Shown here one piece after another: positions 37,165-48,666 of a stretch of DNA of 64,000 nucleotides. The stretch is taken from positions 1 through 64,000 of the forward strand of contig MU832009.1 of the NCBI GenBank assembly GCA_029204225.1. Direction: 5' to 3'. The stretch is from Diphasiastrum complanatum (taxonomy: Eukaryota; Streptophyta; Lycopodiopsida; Lycopodiales; Lycopodiaceae). The notes below the pieces were generated by a model. It did not search any database. It was not told the DNA's origin and was given only the letters and a program-made list of their open reading frames with translations. The position numbers and the translations under genes are program-made. How positions within the stretch are numbered: the first letter of the stretch is position 1; the number at the start of each line of letters is the position of its first letter.

Positions 37165-39477
37165 CTACCTCCCTTGATGTATAAATTTACATGCCTTTCT
37201 GAACTTGATATAATTTGTAGGTTTTGTTTGATGTCGTATTTGTGCTAATCGATAGAACCATTGAAATAACTGAAGAATATATCTGTGTCTACCATTGAGG
37301 CCACCATGTTGTGTGTTTTTATAAAATGCTGCTCTAGCTTGCCATTGAGATTTTTTCATCCCTTGTGAAGACCATATACTCAAACTTCCATGATTTTCTA
37401 CTAAGGATATGGAATGGTGTCGTAATATGTGCTGCAAAATATCAACAATTTCTATCAATAGCTAAACTTCAAAAAACAAAATAAAATGGTAACTTGATAT
37501 CTGTTTTTAAATGCTTACCATGTAATGTGTGATATGATCATCTCCCCAAGCCACTTCAACTACATCTACGAACTCAACACAACATTTCTGGAGCAGTCGC
37601 AAATCATTGTTTGAAAATATTTCCTTCCGTAATATTTTACCATATCATCTAATTTTTTTCATACTTCAACTTTCATTACCCTTGTTGCTCCATCCTGAAC
37701 AAAATCTTGAGTGGCAGCTATGATGTCTCTCCAAACTGAATAACGCGTCTTAGATGGCTTTCTTGAATGGTTAGATAAAAATCTTCGTGCCTTTACACCG
37801 CCAATGCTTGGCTTGCAAGTTATATTTTCTTTTTTTTCCGAAAGCTTAAAATCCTTTTGTATTTTAACATGTCCTTTATGGAGACCTGCTTTAGACAGAA
37901 CATCTTCTAATTCTGGCTTTGTGTTCCAAGCATATAATATTTGACAATACACAAGCTTTTTGATTATTCTAACCTCAGCATGGAGAGTGCAAATATGTAC
38001 GTTTTGTAGAGGAATTGGCAGAACAGGTTTCCAATTTGGATTCTCTTTGTCTCTTGTTATTATTCTTGGTAATGTCATTTGATGATTTCCAAACAATATA
38101 AAGATGGATTTTTGGAGGTTGGTCCATGGGAAACATTGAACATACATTTTAAAGAATTTAAATCACCAGCCAAATGCCACTCTACCTTGAAGTCTCCTAT
38201 TCCAAGTACATTAAAAAGTTTCCCATCCATATGCTCTTTGATGATTCTGGAATATGTTGTTTTGCTAAACACCCATGATAGAATGTCATGATCTTCCCTT
38301 AAAACCTAAAAAATGGATAGAAAAAAAGCCAGTCAATTGATAACAATATCAAAACCCAAGTAACATACAATATCAAAACTCATTAGATTTTAAAATATCA
38401 TACGTCAAAGGCTGCCAACCACTGGATGTCATTCTCGGATTGAACACTGAAGTTAAAATCTCCTTGATATTTAGTCTTTTGAAGTGCTCCATTCATGAGT
38501 GTTATACTCACTCTCTCCATTTTTTGTCCTTTAATAAGTTCTGATTCATCCAGCTTCAGTACCAAGACTATCTTACTATCTACCTTTTCCATGGAAATAT
38601 CATAGAAATGTATAATAAATCTTAATAACGTATTCATATCGACAAACAAGTTATTTGACTGATTGTAAGACATGGATTTTTTGTCCTTTGATTGATATAC
38701 TTCCTCGATATGAAATGAAACACCTATAATCTTTTGAATTCCTCTATTCATTGAATCACGCTCCCATTTTATTTGAAATGGTCGTGGAATAGGAAATTTC
38801 TTAATGCTAACCAGCGTCAAAGCTTGTTTGATTATCTTAAATATGGTGCCATAAGCATCTCTACTTATTCTAGCAAAATCACGTGCTCCTAGAATTATAG
38901 TATTGTCAAGTATTTTTTGTACTTCAATCATTAAAGCATCAACAATTTTCATCTTAACATGACAGTTTCGATTATTAGTCATCAATGACTCAGTTGATTT
39001 TGTTGTCAACACAGACCCCAAAAACTTGCCTATAGTAGCATTGTCTTTCGCACTTTGATTTCCAACCAATGCAGATCTATAAAAAAATAAGATAAAAAAT
39101 AATAGATGATTAATGTTACAATTGACAATCATGCTAAAACAATATAAGGTCTGAACTCTTAAAGTAAAGAAAAGATTGCAAAGGCCAAAAGTCAAAAACT
39201 TACTTGAATGCATACATTTTCCTTTTCCGATAGCCTCCTGTTGATGACAAATTATGAATATTTGTGTTGATCACTCGCTTTCATTTTTTTGTTTTTACAT
39301 TTTTACCTATCAAGTCAACATCTTTCAATAGTTGTGAGTATGCAAAACGACCATTATTCAAGTCAATTTTCATTTGATCAATCTCTTTTCTTGTACTCAC
39401 TATGATTTTTTGCAATAATTCACTATTATTCCATAGATTTTCATTTTCTTTTTGGAGAACCTCAGTACAAAAGGGCC
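37165..39477 (-). pseudogene. Z2: transposase-like multi-exon gene, fuller copy
   Basis: Four exons with canonical borders. b 39203-39477: coiled-coil-like EVLQKENENLWNNSELLQKI, then K-TGA-KR, then GGYRKRKMYAF; donor GTAAGT. c 38404-39076: SALVGNQSAKDNATIGKFLG, KFPIPRPFQIKWERDSMNRG, VLKLDESELIKGQKMERVSI, FSVQSENDIQWLAAFD; donor GTATGA. d 37519-38305: REDHDILSWVFSKTTYSRII, WHLAGDLNSLKCMFNVSHG, LYC, HICTLHAEVRIIKKLVYC, GLHKGHVKIQKD, SIGGVKARRFLSNHSRKPSK, EVAWGDDHITHYM; donor GTAAGC. e 37165-37431: HGSLSIWSSQGMKKSQWQAR, NTQHGG, stop. A frameshift near 38090, CLYC changed to SLYC and another frame break near 37610 make it defective. An upstream block (39500-39675, QSGFVFELMQ) may be exon a. Family not identified with certainty. 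Confidence 0.62.
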
Positions 39478-39983
39478 CTATAAGAAATGCCACGTAGGAT
39501 GGACGAATTTGTCAAAATAAAAAATTATAATGTAAGAAGTGCCTGCCTGCATTAGTTCGAATACAAAACCGCTCTGGTTACAATCATGGTCACAATCATG
39601 GTTAACTAAGGTTTCTTTTGGAAAAATCATGCCTCGGGAGAAATAAACTCTTGGGAGAAGAGAGAGTGGGGGCAAGAATTGAAAAGAAGAGCACCAACTA
39701 CATTACACTATAGATTGAACAAACTAGAGGAAAAATAGATGGATGTCGTTATAACATTTGCATCAATTAGCAGTCACCATCTTTGAATGCTATATAAATT
39801 GCCTACATCTGTCGAGAGAAAAGAGAGATGGCAAGATTTGAAAAAAGAAGAGCGGCAACCAAAATACACGGATTGAGAAAACTCAAAACTCAAAAATAAA
39901 AAAATGAGCGGCATGACAACATTAGAATCAAAGATCAATCTCATTCTTCAAGTGCTACGTGAAATGATAAACTGGTATGTGAA

Positions 39984-40311
39984 ATGTATAAAGGCGATGA
40001 GTATGTTTCATTTATTTATTTTTTTGTTGAACTGATATTAGATCGTTATCTATTTTTTCTTCTTATAATGAAAAAATTTCATCTCCATATAGATCTTCCT
40101 GAAGAATATGCTCCTTTGATTAGAAGAGGTGTCAAAGCATCTTACTTATCAATTTGTTTGCGCTATAGGGCTGACGGGAAAGCAAATCTAGACTTCTGGG
40201 TAGACGGAACATTATATCCTAAAGATCCATATTCCATGCAACATCCCAAATTTTCTTCTGCTACTCAATTGATATATTTTGTCTGTCATGGAAAGAAGGT
40301 TTGCTAGGTTA
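39984..40311 (+). pseudogene. unknown gene W, exon fragment
   Basis: Not recognised. A 107-codon frame whose C-terminal part, after the possible acceptor CTCCATATAG, reads DLPEEYAPLIRRGVKASYLS, LRYRADGKANLDFWVDGTLY and ATQLIYFVCHGKKV. It is head-to-head with Z2 about 300-500 bp away. The foreign block ends about 100 bp downstream, so W is probably truncated. May be a component of the same mobile unit. Confidence 0.35.
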
Positions 40312-40404
40312 TTGTAAAATATTAGAAAGAATATGGTAACACATTTCAATGCAAAGAATCCTTTGTTTAGAAGATGTAATTAGACGTATATCTTCCAATT
40401 GTGC

Positions 40405-41800
40405 TCAAAAAGACAATATTTTGCTGTAATGTTTGTCCCTTCTGCTGATAATAGCATTATCGTGCATCACATGTGTTCTAGGTACAAGCTGCATATCGGG
40501 ATGTTCATCATCTGAACTATCACTCTGTTCATCTGTAATTTGAACATCTTCATCTTGATTCTCAGGGCCCGCTCCCTCTATCGATGTCAGCAAGTTGTAG
40601 TACTGCTTACAAAGAATCTCATAACTAACTAAATCTTCATTAGCCATTGTTCTTGCTTCATCAAAAACGACATCTTTGACAATTTTGATTTGATTAGTCT
40701 CTGACAGGTAGATCCTATAGTATGATGAGTGTGTGTCATATCCTACAAGGTATCCATGCTCGACCTTTTCATCCAAATTTTTGCGGATCTTGTCAGGAAT
40801 GTATGTATATGCTACACACCCACAAATACGTACATGAGCTAGATTAGGCTCGTTACCCCATCACACTTCATGTGGAGTTGTGTGAGGCCCTGCCTAATTT
40901 TCCTGTCCTATTTTGCAGGTAGGTGGCTGTAGCTACAACTTTAGCCCATAGTGATCTTGATATCTTTGAGTAGGCCTCATGCACCTTGTTGCTTCCATGA
41001 GAGCCCTATCTCTTTCTTTCTGCTACACCATTATGATGTGGTGTGTAGTCTTCTTATGAAGGATACCACGACTACTGCATAAATCAACAAAGCGGTTGGA
41101 GATGTATTCTCTGCCTTTGTTAGTTTGAATCTGCTTGACTTTTCTTCTTCTCCACTTCTTAGCCCAATTTACATACTCTGTGAACTTATCAAGAGCTTCG
41201 GACTTATTGTGGATAAAGTAGACGACAACAAACTTATTGAAATCATCGATGAAGGTGATGTAGTAGCGTGAGCCTCCCACATAGAGCACATCAAAAGGTC
41301 CACAAATGTCGGAGTGTATCAATTCCAGGATCTCTGTTGCTCTGAAGGAATCTCTGGTGAAGGGTGTATGTGACGTCTTGCCTTTGTTGCATGCATCATA
41401 GGGTGTGAGACTTGCACCTTTGATGCTCACTCCTGTGAATGCGCCATGCTGGCTTGCTTTGTGTAGTGCCATTGGGCACATGTAACATAGTCTCCTATGC
41501 CATAGAAGATCCATCGAATCATGAATTTGATGAGCTTGCATTGTCGATAGGCGTACTTTCATATGATACAGATTGTCTTTGCATTTGTCTTGTGTGATGA
41601 GGGCACTGGTGTTGGCATCAACCCCATTGCATGCTTTGTCTATGAATGTCACATGCATGCCTGCATCTGCTATTCTTGCTACGGATAGAAGATCCTTCTA
41701 TAAAGTGGGCACGTAAAAGACATCATCAAGTCTTTGGTCTATGTCGTTGGTGTTCAACCATAGTGCACATTCGATCTTCTCTCTTTGTCTTTTTTTTTTT
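40405..41800 (-). pseudogene. C integrase and pre-integrase remnant
   Basis: Right to left: GAG-pre-integrase LLWHRRLCYMCPMALHKASQ with CNKGK replacing the usual CxxC; integrase core LIHSDICGPFDV, FIDDFNKFVVVYFI, and IQTNKGREYISNRF, where Asn replaces the second Asp; after a frame break, the C-terminal VEHGYLVGYDTHSSYYRIYL, DVVFDEARTM and an acidic linker to 40405. Stops and shifts throughout. Copia lineage distinct from B and D. Homology ends near 40420, the right edge of the foreign block. Confidence 0.85.
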
Positions 41801-41921
41801 GCTAATTGTGATCTAACCTTCGAGATGACTCTCTCTTAGGATGAGGCTTCTTCTTGCATTGATTTTTACCACTGTATAAAGCTTGATTAGATTCTTGTCT
41901 GTCATCGTAGTGCTCTCTTGC

Positions 41922-42494
41922 TTACACTTCTTCCTTGATCTCGCTTATTGCTTTTTCGAGAGACATTGTAGGATCCTTTGCCACCAAAGGGCACGTTGTT
42001 TGAAATGATCTTGGTAGCGCGCGTAATAGGTACATCAGCTGCTTCTCTTGTGAGACTGTGTGCTCTGTGCCAACATCGTGCAAAGAGAGAAATAGGTTCT
42101 TTATGTTTCTGATAAATGTAGTAAGATCTTTACCATTCCAGCGTAGGTACATAAGTTGATCTCCCAACTGCATGATTTGGCTGCGTGATTTGGTCTCGAA
42201 TCTTGACTTCAACACATCCCAAAATTCTCGTGCATTTGATATTGATGAGAGATCGAGAGTAATGTTGTCTTCGATGGAGGAGGATATGACAGCTACTGCT
42301 TTATCATTTTTCTCCTTCCATTCATGAAGCTCTTTTTAAGGCATTAGATGGCATCTCTTCGGTTCCATCCACCTCGGGCCATAGTGCTTCTCCTCTATCA
42401 TAGGATAAGCGATATCTTCACTTTCCAGGTAGTTCAACCCATCTAACTGAAGAATGGTGTATATCTTTGATTGAATGTTGTTGATAGATGCCAT
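41922..42494 (-). pseudogene. C gag remnant
   Basis: Begins ATG at 42494 (MASINNIQSKIYTILQLDGL). After frame breaks it reads AREFWDVLKSRFETKSRSQI-like, LGDQLMYLRWNGKDLTTFIR and LLRALPRSFQTTCPL, typical of copia UBN2 gag. The zinc knuckle is not recognisable downstream. Confidence 0.78.
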
Positions 42495-42623
42495 TGTAAT
42501 TTACAATGTTTTGCTTGAATAAGACTCTTTGGTAGTTATCAATCTGGTCTTAGAACCTTATGTGCTCTGACTTATCAGACTATAGTTCTGAGAATCTTAT
42601 GGGCTTTGACTTGTGAGGATGTT

Positions 42624-42635
42624 GCTCTAATACCA
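42624..42635 (-). other. C primer-binding site
   Basis: GCTCTAATACCA; its complement TGGTATTAGAGC is a one-base variant of the plant initiator-Met-tRNA primer site. Adjacent to the 5' LTR. Confidence 0.8.
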
Positions 42636-42636
42636 T

Positions 42637-43129
42637 TGTTGGAATCTAGAGAGGTTTTTGGGATTTATAATTCAACTTGAGAAATCCAGATGTCGGATAG
42701 AGAGAGATACACTCTAAGTCTCTATTGATGTTGTAATCAATTAGTGAGCGATGAGCAACCTGTGATCTTGGTATTTGGGATATGATTTTCTCTGATAGAT
42801 TTCTGATGTGCCTAGATAGAGTCAAACTCTTAATTGTAGCAACTGCTTCTAATTAAGATCTATTCTCTTCCAAGTTGTAGATAGAGTACACTGTTGACCT
42901 ACTAATGATTTAACTATAATGAGATTAAAAAACTGATCTTGTAAGAGCATTCAACAAGCATAATGCATTCAAAGATTATACATAGTAGACAAGAGATAAG
43001 AAACATATCTGTTCAATTACAGTGATCCTTGAGCATTGTTTGGTATACCGCACAACGCGTTACCACAAGAGAAACTCTATCTCTTACAAACAAAGAGAAG
43101 TGGCGCTTACTAGTGTACACTTCTATCTA

Positions 43130-43189
<60 letters not shown>

Positions 43190-43655
43190 TCCTTATAGGA
43201 TTGATCAACTCATCTAATTCTCACTTACTAGCGGACGGCTTTTCATCCTCACATCCATCATCCAATCACTCAACCTATCTAGCCATCCTTCTCCCGTTCA
43301 TCCTCTATATATGGAAACAGAGGATGGGAGTGGCCTTTAATTTAATCAATGATTACAAGAACTGCTTAAGCCATTGCCAGCGGCTTTCAATTTGTTGTCT
43401 TCTTCGTCCGTGGAGTTGCCATGGTTGAGCTTCGATCTTCATTTGGGGACCACAAGTGTTGACTTGCGGTTTCCTTCAGTTGCTTCTGTTTGTTGTTCAG
43501 AGATTGCGATCTGCGGTTCATTGCGGTCTGCGGTTTGTCGGTCTTCGTAATCTTCGTTGTTTGTATGTGTCATAGTGTGGTTGCAATAGCGGTGGTTTAT
43601 GGTTTGTGGTTCATAAGCTACAATGCTTTGTGGGTGGAAACTTCAAGTTTCTTCA
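42637..43655 (-). repeat. C 5' LTR
   Basis: 1019 bp, TG...CA, followed by TSD AAAAT. Contains a (TG)n tract of about 58 bp at 43132-43189, absent at this length from the partner LTR. Confidence 0.9.
43132..43189. repeat. (TG)n microsatellite within the C 5' LTR
   Basis: About 29 TG units, against about 7 with an interruption in the 3' LTR. It therefore expanded after insertion. Confidence 0.95.
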
Positions 43656-43660
43656 AAAAT

Positions 43661-44287
43661 CAGATCCAAGACATGCTTAATGGATCAACAGGATCTAGAG
43701 GTAAGTATGGTTGCATATCTAGTTCATCAACAATGTAGAAAATCATGCATTTAACATGCTAGAACTTGGAAATGCATAGAAATCGCATTAAAATCACTAT
43801 GAATCAATATACTACTGACCTTGTATGCAACAGTAGTAGTACACTGTCCTTCACAAGTGTGAACTCAAGAACAACAAGAAAACTAGCATTCTGCACATTA
43901 GAAATCAAGATATCAAGAGGAGAAGAGCTAGAAGAAGACAATATCATAGAAGATGAATGTTCTCCAAGTAAAGAGAGAACTCTTGAATACATTATGCTTG
44001 CCAGACCTGATATTTATAGTAGAGAATATCACAATTGGCCACTTGCCAAGAATGACCCTAAATGGTCGTTTCTAGAAACTTCTCCAAAGACCTAGGTTTT
44101 CATGCCTAGGTGCAATGTATCTCAACTAGCCATGAAAATGGGTCTAATTCCAACCTTATCAACTTGTATATTTGCTAAAAATAGTAAGGACACTATTCTT
44201 AGGCCTTATTGACATAAAATAATTTTTCTCTGAGTTGAAAATTCACTTTGGCCTCAAAATTGCCAAATTAGACAGCTTAACTTCACA
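43661..44287 (-). repeat. D 5' LTR, main part (continues from 22998-23008)
   Basis: Starts CAGATCC right after the C target duplication and ends TTAACTTCACA. Collinear but diverged match to 18336-18969. Together with the 11 bases at 22998-23008 it makes about 638 bp. No target duplication with the left flank could be recognised. Confidence 0.62.
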
Positions 44288-44757
44288 GTGCACTATTCAA
44301 ATCAACATACAGTGTCAATCCAAGTGCTAGGCTAGTATTAATGAACTATAGAGCACATAGAGACCTGAAAAGTTGGCTTACTTGGAAATGGACACATCAA
44401 AAGTATAGCCCAAATTGCAGTGTAGCAAACTGTATATCAAAAATCCAAAAATAATGTATATATATGTTTTTTTCTGGCAACCCATGCATGAACATGGTTG
44501 TCGCTAATGGGACGCATGTCCCATCAACTGTCTAATCATTATTACAAGTATTGGCCAGCCCTAGTATGTCCACTGGACCTCATAGTCATTAACCTAGTAA
44601 ATCTAGTTTTATAATAACACTCTCTATAAAAGTAGACTTTACTTTTCAAGCAAGCTTATACATAGATATAATCATAATGCACTATGTGTTGCCACATATC
44701 ACTATTAGAGTACCCTAGGCCCTCACAGTTAATTTATTACCAAACTACCCATGACTG
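44288..44757. other. unique flank, no gene recognised
   Basis: AT-rich, several stops in all frames; nothing supported. Confidence 0.5.
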
Positions 44758-44830
44758 GAATATCGAGGCTTTGCCGCTCATGTTTGTAGTTGGAGAAACA
44801 ACACAAGGTTGTAAAATAATGGATGTAGCT

Positions 44831-45531
44831 TGTGAAGAATTGCCAAAAATTGGCAAATCTAGCTTGATCAAAGACCATGTAGAACATTGTAAGTATTGTG
44901 TATAATTGGGTTCCACACATGTAAGTCCAAGATTTCACGTGGCAACCCACTCCTAATATAGGTTAGTTCAAGACAAGAGAGTTGGTCATGTCTATTTGGT
45001 GGTCATCCCTACTTTATAGGACCTACACCTAAGTTTAAGGTGAAAATTTGACCAACTAGCTACCTACCAAGCATAACTCTAGGAAATAGACTAGGGTTTC
45101 ATTTTAGGTCAAGGAGAGTGAGTTAAATTCCTTATTACATGCTGGAAATCCACCTAACTTCAAGAAGGAAGTCGAATTTGCTATGTATTCCCTCTCTCCA
45201 TAGTGAGAAGATAAAATTTTTTTGGAGCTCATTGGCAATCTCAAGCTAGTTCACTATGTACATTGAGTTTTTGTGATCCAAATGAAACCAAATCAATTTC
45301 TACTTGTTTCTCAGGTTGAAGGCCGTACTACAGCCTGTAGTACACACATGTGGGCTCGTATTTCAATGTTAATCAATGCTTTTGATTGTTAATGCTTGTT
45401 GTTTGTCAAATTGCCAATCTAGATCAACTTTTTTGTGTCTAGTTTTCTGATAGATTGTTAAGCAAGCATCCAATCACTCTTGTGGATCTTTTGTAGATCC
45501 ATTTATGGTCCTAAAGTACAGTACTTTCACA
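44831..45531 (+). repeat. A2 5' LTR
   Basis: TGTGAAGAATTGCC...GTACTTTCACA, 701 bp, few differences from 48667-49367. Confidence 0.95.
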
Positions 45532-46206
45532 TAATATCAGAGCCAAGTACAAGAGCATAAGCCATTGATCTAATGCAAATCCATTTTTAGCAAGTTTTGG
45601 TGCTAAAAAGCTAGTATTGAGAGGGCAAGCTAGAATCTTGATTTTGGTGAGGAGATTTAATCCCAAACTTGGTAGGGGTCCAAATCCGTACTATCCACAT
45701 GTGTGGGCACCTCTGAACTTGCATTTAATGCATGGTATTCATTTGATCCAAAGAAATTCAATTTGTGAGCTTTTGATGTAATTTTTGGTGGAAATCTTAG
45801 GATAAGCTACCAAGATTGAGTGCCATTGATTAGATTTGACTTAGGGTCGTGAGATCTAATTAATCTAGGCTGAAATAAGGTCCTCTAAACTTTTTTTATA
45901 GGTCTTGAAAGTACATCAAAAGTGTGAAAGAGATTAAGTCATTTTTTGTCCAAAAATAGCCAAAATTGGCAAGATTTGATTGTAAGTAGATTTCACATCA
46001 TCTTATCTTCATTCCAACTTTGTGAGGGAGTGCTAGAACTGAGATTATAAGTCCATTTGTTGGATTAGAAATCTAATTTGAGTGAAAAACTACAAGAGAG
46101 AGACCTTAGTGAGTTTCTAGAGACAATCAAATTCATTTCTTGGCAAGATTTGTTTGAAAGTAGTTTTCGCTTCATCTTATCTTTATTCCAGCTTTGTGAG
46201 GGAGTG

Positions 46207-46292
46207 CTTCTTGGTTTCCAAGGGGAGGCTCGAACCTGGGACCAAAGAAACTTTGGATAACAAGCCAACCAACTGAGCCAACCCCGTTGGGT
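46207..46292 (-). mobile_element. 86-bp tRNA-derived SINE-like insertion
   Basis: Flanked by the exact 14-bp direct repeat TTTGTGAGGGAGTG (46193-46206 and 46293-46306). The A1 leader has this stretch once, without the insert: a true empty site. The minus strand has an A box TGGCTCAGTTGG and a B box GGTTCGAGCC about 34 bp downstream, as in RNA polymerase III tRNA promoters, with a possible anticodon-like stem CCAAAG/CTTTGG between them. No long tail. A long target duplication without terminal inverted repeats points to LINE-mediated insertion of a tRNA-related SINE, or of a processed tRNA-like transcript. Confidence 0.82.
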
Positions 46293-46411
46293 TTTGTGAG
46301 GGAGTGATAGAACTGTGATTATAAGTCCATTTGTTGGATTAGAAATCAAATTTGAGTGAAACACTGCAAGTGTGAGACCTTTGTGAGTTTTAAGTCAATC
46401 AAATCTATTTC

Positions 46412-48607
46412 TTGTTTGTAGAAGTCACTAGTAAGATGGGATCCGCTGGAGCATACCTTCTAGAAGCTAGTGAGAGGTTGAATTCTACAAATTATGCTAT
46501 TTGGAAGGTTAGGATGGAGTCACTCTTGGTGCTCCAAGACCTTTATGAGTTCTTGATTGAAGATGAAGATGAACCTCTAGGTGCACATGAGTTAGCTAGA
46601 TACAAGAAGGAGTCTTTATTATCAACCTATGAGTCTAGCAACACTTCTAGAGTTCTTATGCTTAGAAATCAAATTTTGCAAAACATAGAAGTGAGGAGAG
46701 TGCACAAAATTATGTACTCAGAATCAAGTCTGTAAATAGGGAGTTGGCTACCATTGGAGAGAAGATTCATGATGGAGAGCTTGTACAAATTGTCCTTAAT
46801 GGTCTAGGAGATGACTTTGCAAATTTGGTCCAAAGTTTTGCCATCCAAGACACTTTGCCAACTATAGAAAGACTTCATAGTGTATTAGTGGCTGAAGAGT
46901 GTAGGATGCTCCATGCAAAGTCTAGGATGAGTTCCTTGTCTTTGCAGGATGGTGATGAGAAAGCCAATTTCTCATTCAAGGGCAAAAAGAAGACCAATGG
47001 AAAGAAGAAGCATCCAAAGGAGGCCAAAGAAGAGGATGACGCATCAAGCTCAAAGGACAAGTCAAAGCAAAAATGCTTATTTTGTGGAAAGAAGGGGCAT
47101 TATGCATCTGAATGCTACAAGAGGCTAAGAGCACAAGTAGAGGAGGACAAACAAGGAAACCTTGCAAAGGAGGAGGAGGAGGATGAAGTAGATGTATTCT
47201 TGATGGCATCTACATCCTCACCAACAAGCAATAGCAATTCAAGAGACAATTGGTGGATCGACAGTGGGGCTAGCTCCCACATGTCTCGTGAAAAGGACTT
47301 TTTCTTAACCTTCCACTATTTCCATGATGCTAAAAAGTTTGTCTTTACTGCAAATGATGAAGAGTGTAGGATAGATGGTGTTGGCACCATCTCTTTGTGT
47401 CTAGAATCCTCAAAATGCATGGATCTAGAAAATGTCCTTTATGTACCATCAATCACCAAGAATATGCTTAGTGTTGGTCTACTCTTAGAAAGTGGTTTGG
47501 ATGTCCACTTTAATCATGGTGTTTGTTTCATCTTGAAGAATGATGTTTGCATTGCAAAGGGATTTAAGCATGGAAGATTGTTTAAGTTGGAAGCTAGTGT
47601 TGCTTTTGAGAGAATGAGCTTGGCAAAGGAGGAGATCACTCAAGAGGAGATCTTGGCAAAGTGTGATCTTGCTTGCATTGAGGAGGAGCATCAAAAGGAG
47701 GAATATCTTGAGGATCAGCCTCAAAGCATGAGAGTTCCAAGGGAGTCCTCAATGACAAAGGCCGAGTCATCGAATTGCATGCAAATTGTCCATTCAAGTG
47801 TGCATCTTGCAAGGGTGGTGAGCATTGGAGAGTCTACTATCTTTGAATACTTTTTGGAAAGTAGTAGTAGACATGAGGTGACTTGTTTCTTACCTTTAAG
47901 ATTCATGGTGTTTATTACTTTGTATGACAAGACGTTGTTGATAAAGCAATTTCATTGGATAACTATTTTTGTAATAGTTTGAATAGAGTCATAAAAGATG
48001 AAACATCATTTGCTTTGGAAATCTTTGTGTCCACATGCTTTGTGCATGATCATTCCAATGTAAGGACCAAAGATTATCCTATTTCAATTATAGGAATAAT
48101 GGTAGTGTTTTGCTCTTCAAGTAGAGATTGTAGAATCTACTTGTTTTCAACCAAAGAATTTGTCAATGGTGGAAATGTGATCTTTCAAGAGTGGAAGATT
48201 TGTAAACTTGAAGAAGCACCTTTGGATCAACACCTTATTCCAATTCATTGATGGTTTGGAGTCAAGTCAAGTGGAGGAGCAAGTTCAAGACCTGAGGACT
48301 CCAAGAAGAACCATGAGTATCAAGATGGAGCCATCTAGGCTCAATCATATGGATCAAGCAAGGCAAGTTGTCTTTGGCAACAATATGTATGCACTTAATA
48401 GTTTTACTGATGTATCTTCAAGTGCACAAAATGCCTTGGAATCCATGGCTGGGCATAATGTTTAGTTTTGAAGAGTGCTACATGTATATAGACACATTTA
48501 TGGAACATCTTGTAAGGGATCCTCTAAGAGGTGGTGAAAGATCCTTCATGGACATCATTCGTCTCAAAAGTTCCTTGTTTGTAGCTGGATTTTTTAGACA
48601 CTTCTAA
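46412..48607 (+). pseudogene. A2 gag-protease and degenerate pol tail
   Basis: Gag N-terminus 46412-46735 (LEASERLNSTNYAIW) has lost about 30 codons after ARYKKE relative to A1 and shifts frame near 46680. The main frame 46744-47982 has zinc knuckle CLFCGKKGHYASEC and protease WWIDSGASSHMSREKDFF, then the same eroded integrase tail as A1 with HSSV in place of HSDV. A frame break near 47930 (a segment present in A1 is missing) separates the rest (47955-48465), and 48368-48607 holds the LVRDPLRGGERSFMDI stub. Lesions differ from those of A1, but the absence of RT core and RNase H is shared. Confidence 0.9.
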
Positions 48608-48666
48608 AAGCATTCATTCATCTAGCAAGAGAGTTGTAGATAGATCAAGCTAAATTTGAGGAGGAG

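Noticed and set aside
33371-39477. A full RAG1/RAG2-like system with recombination signal ends
   Set aside because: No kelch-like second gene, no paired CACAGTG-type termini at the block edges, and the second catalytic Asp of Z is not identified. Only a distant fold-level similarity is proposed.
46207-46292. Functional tRNA gene
   Set aside because: Acceptor and T stems pair poorly, the copy has a 14-bp TSD and an empty site in A1, so it is an inserted tRNA-like element.
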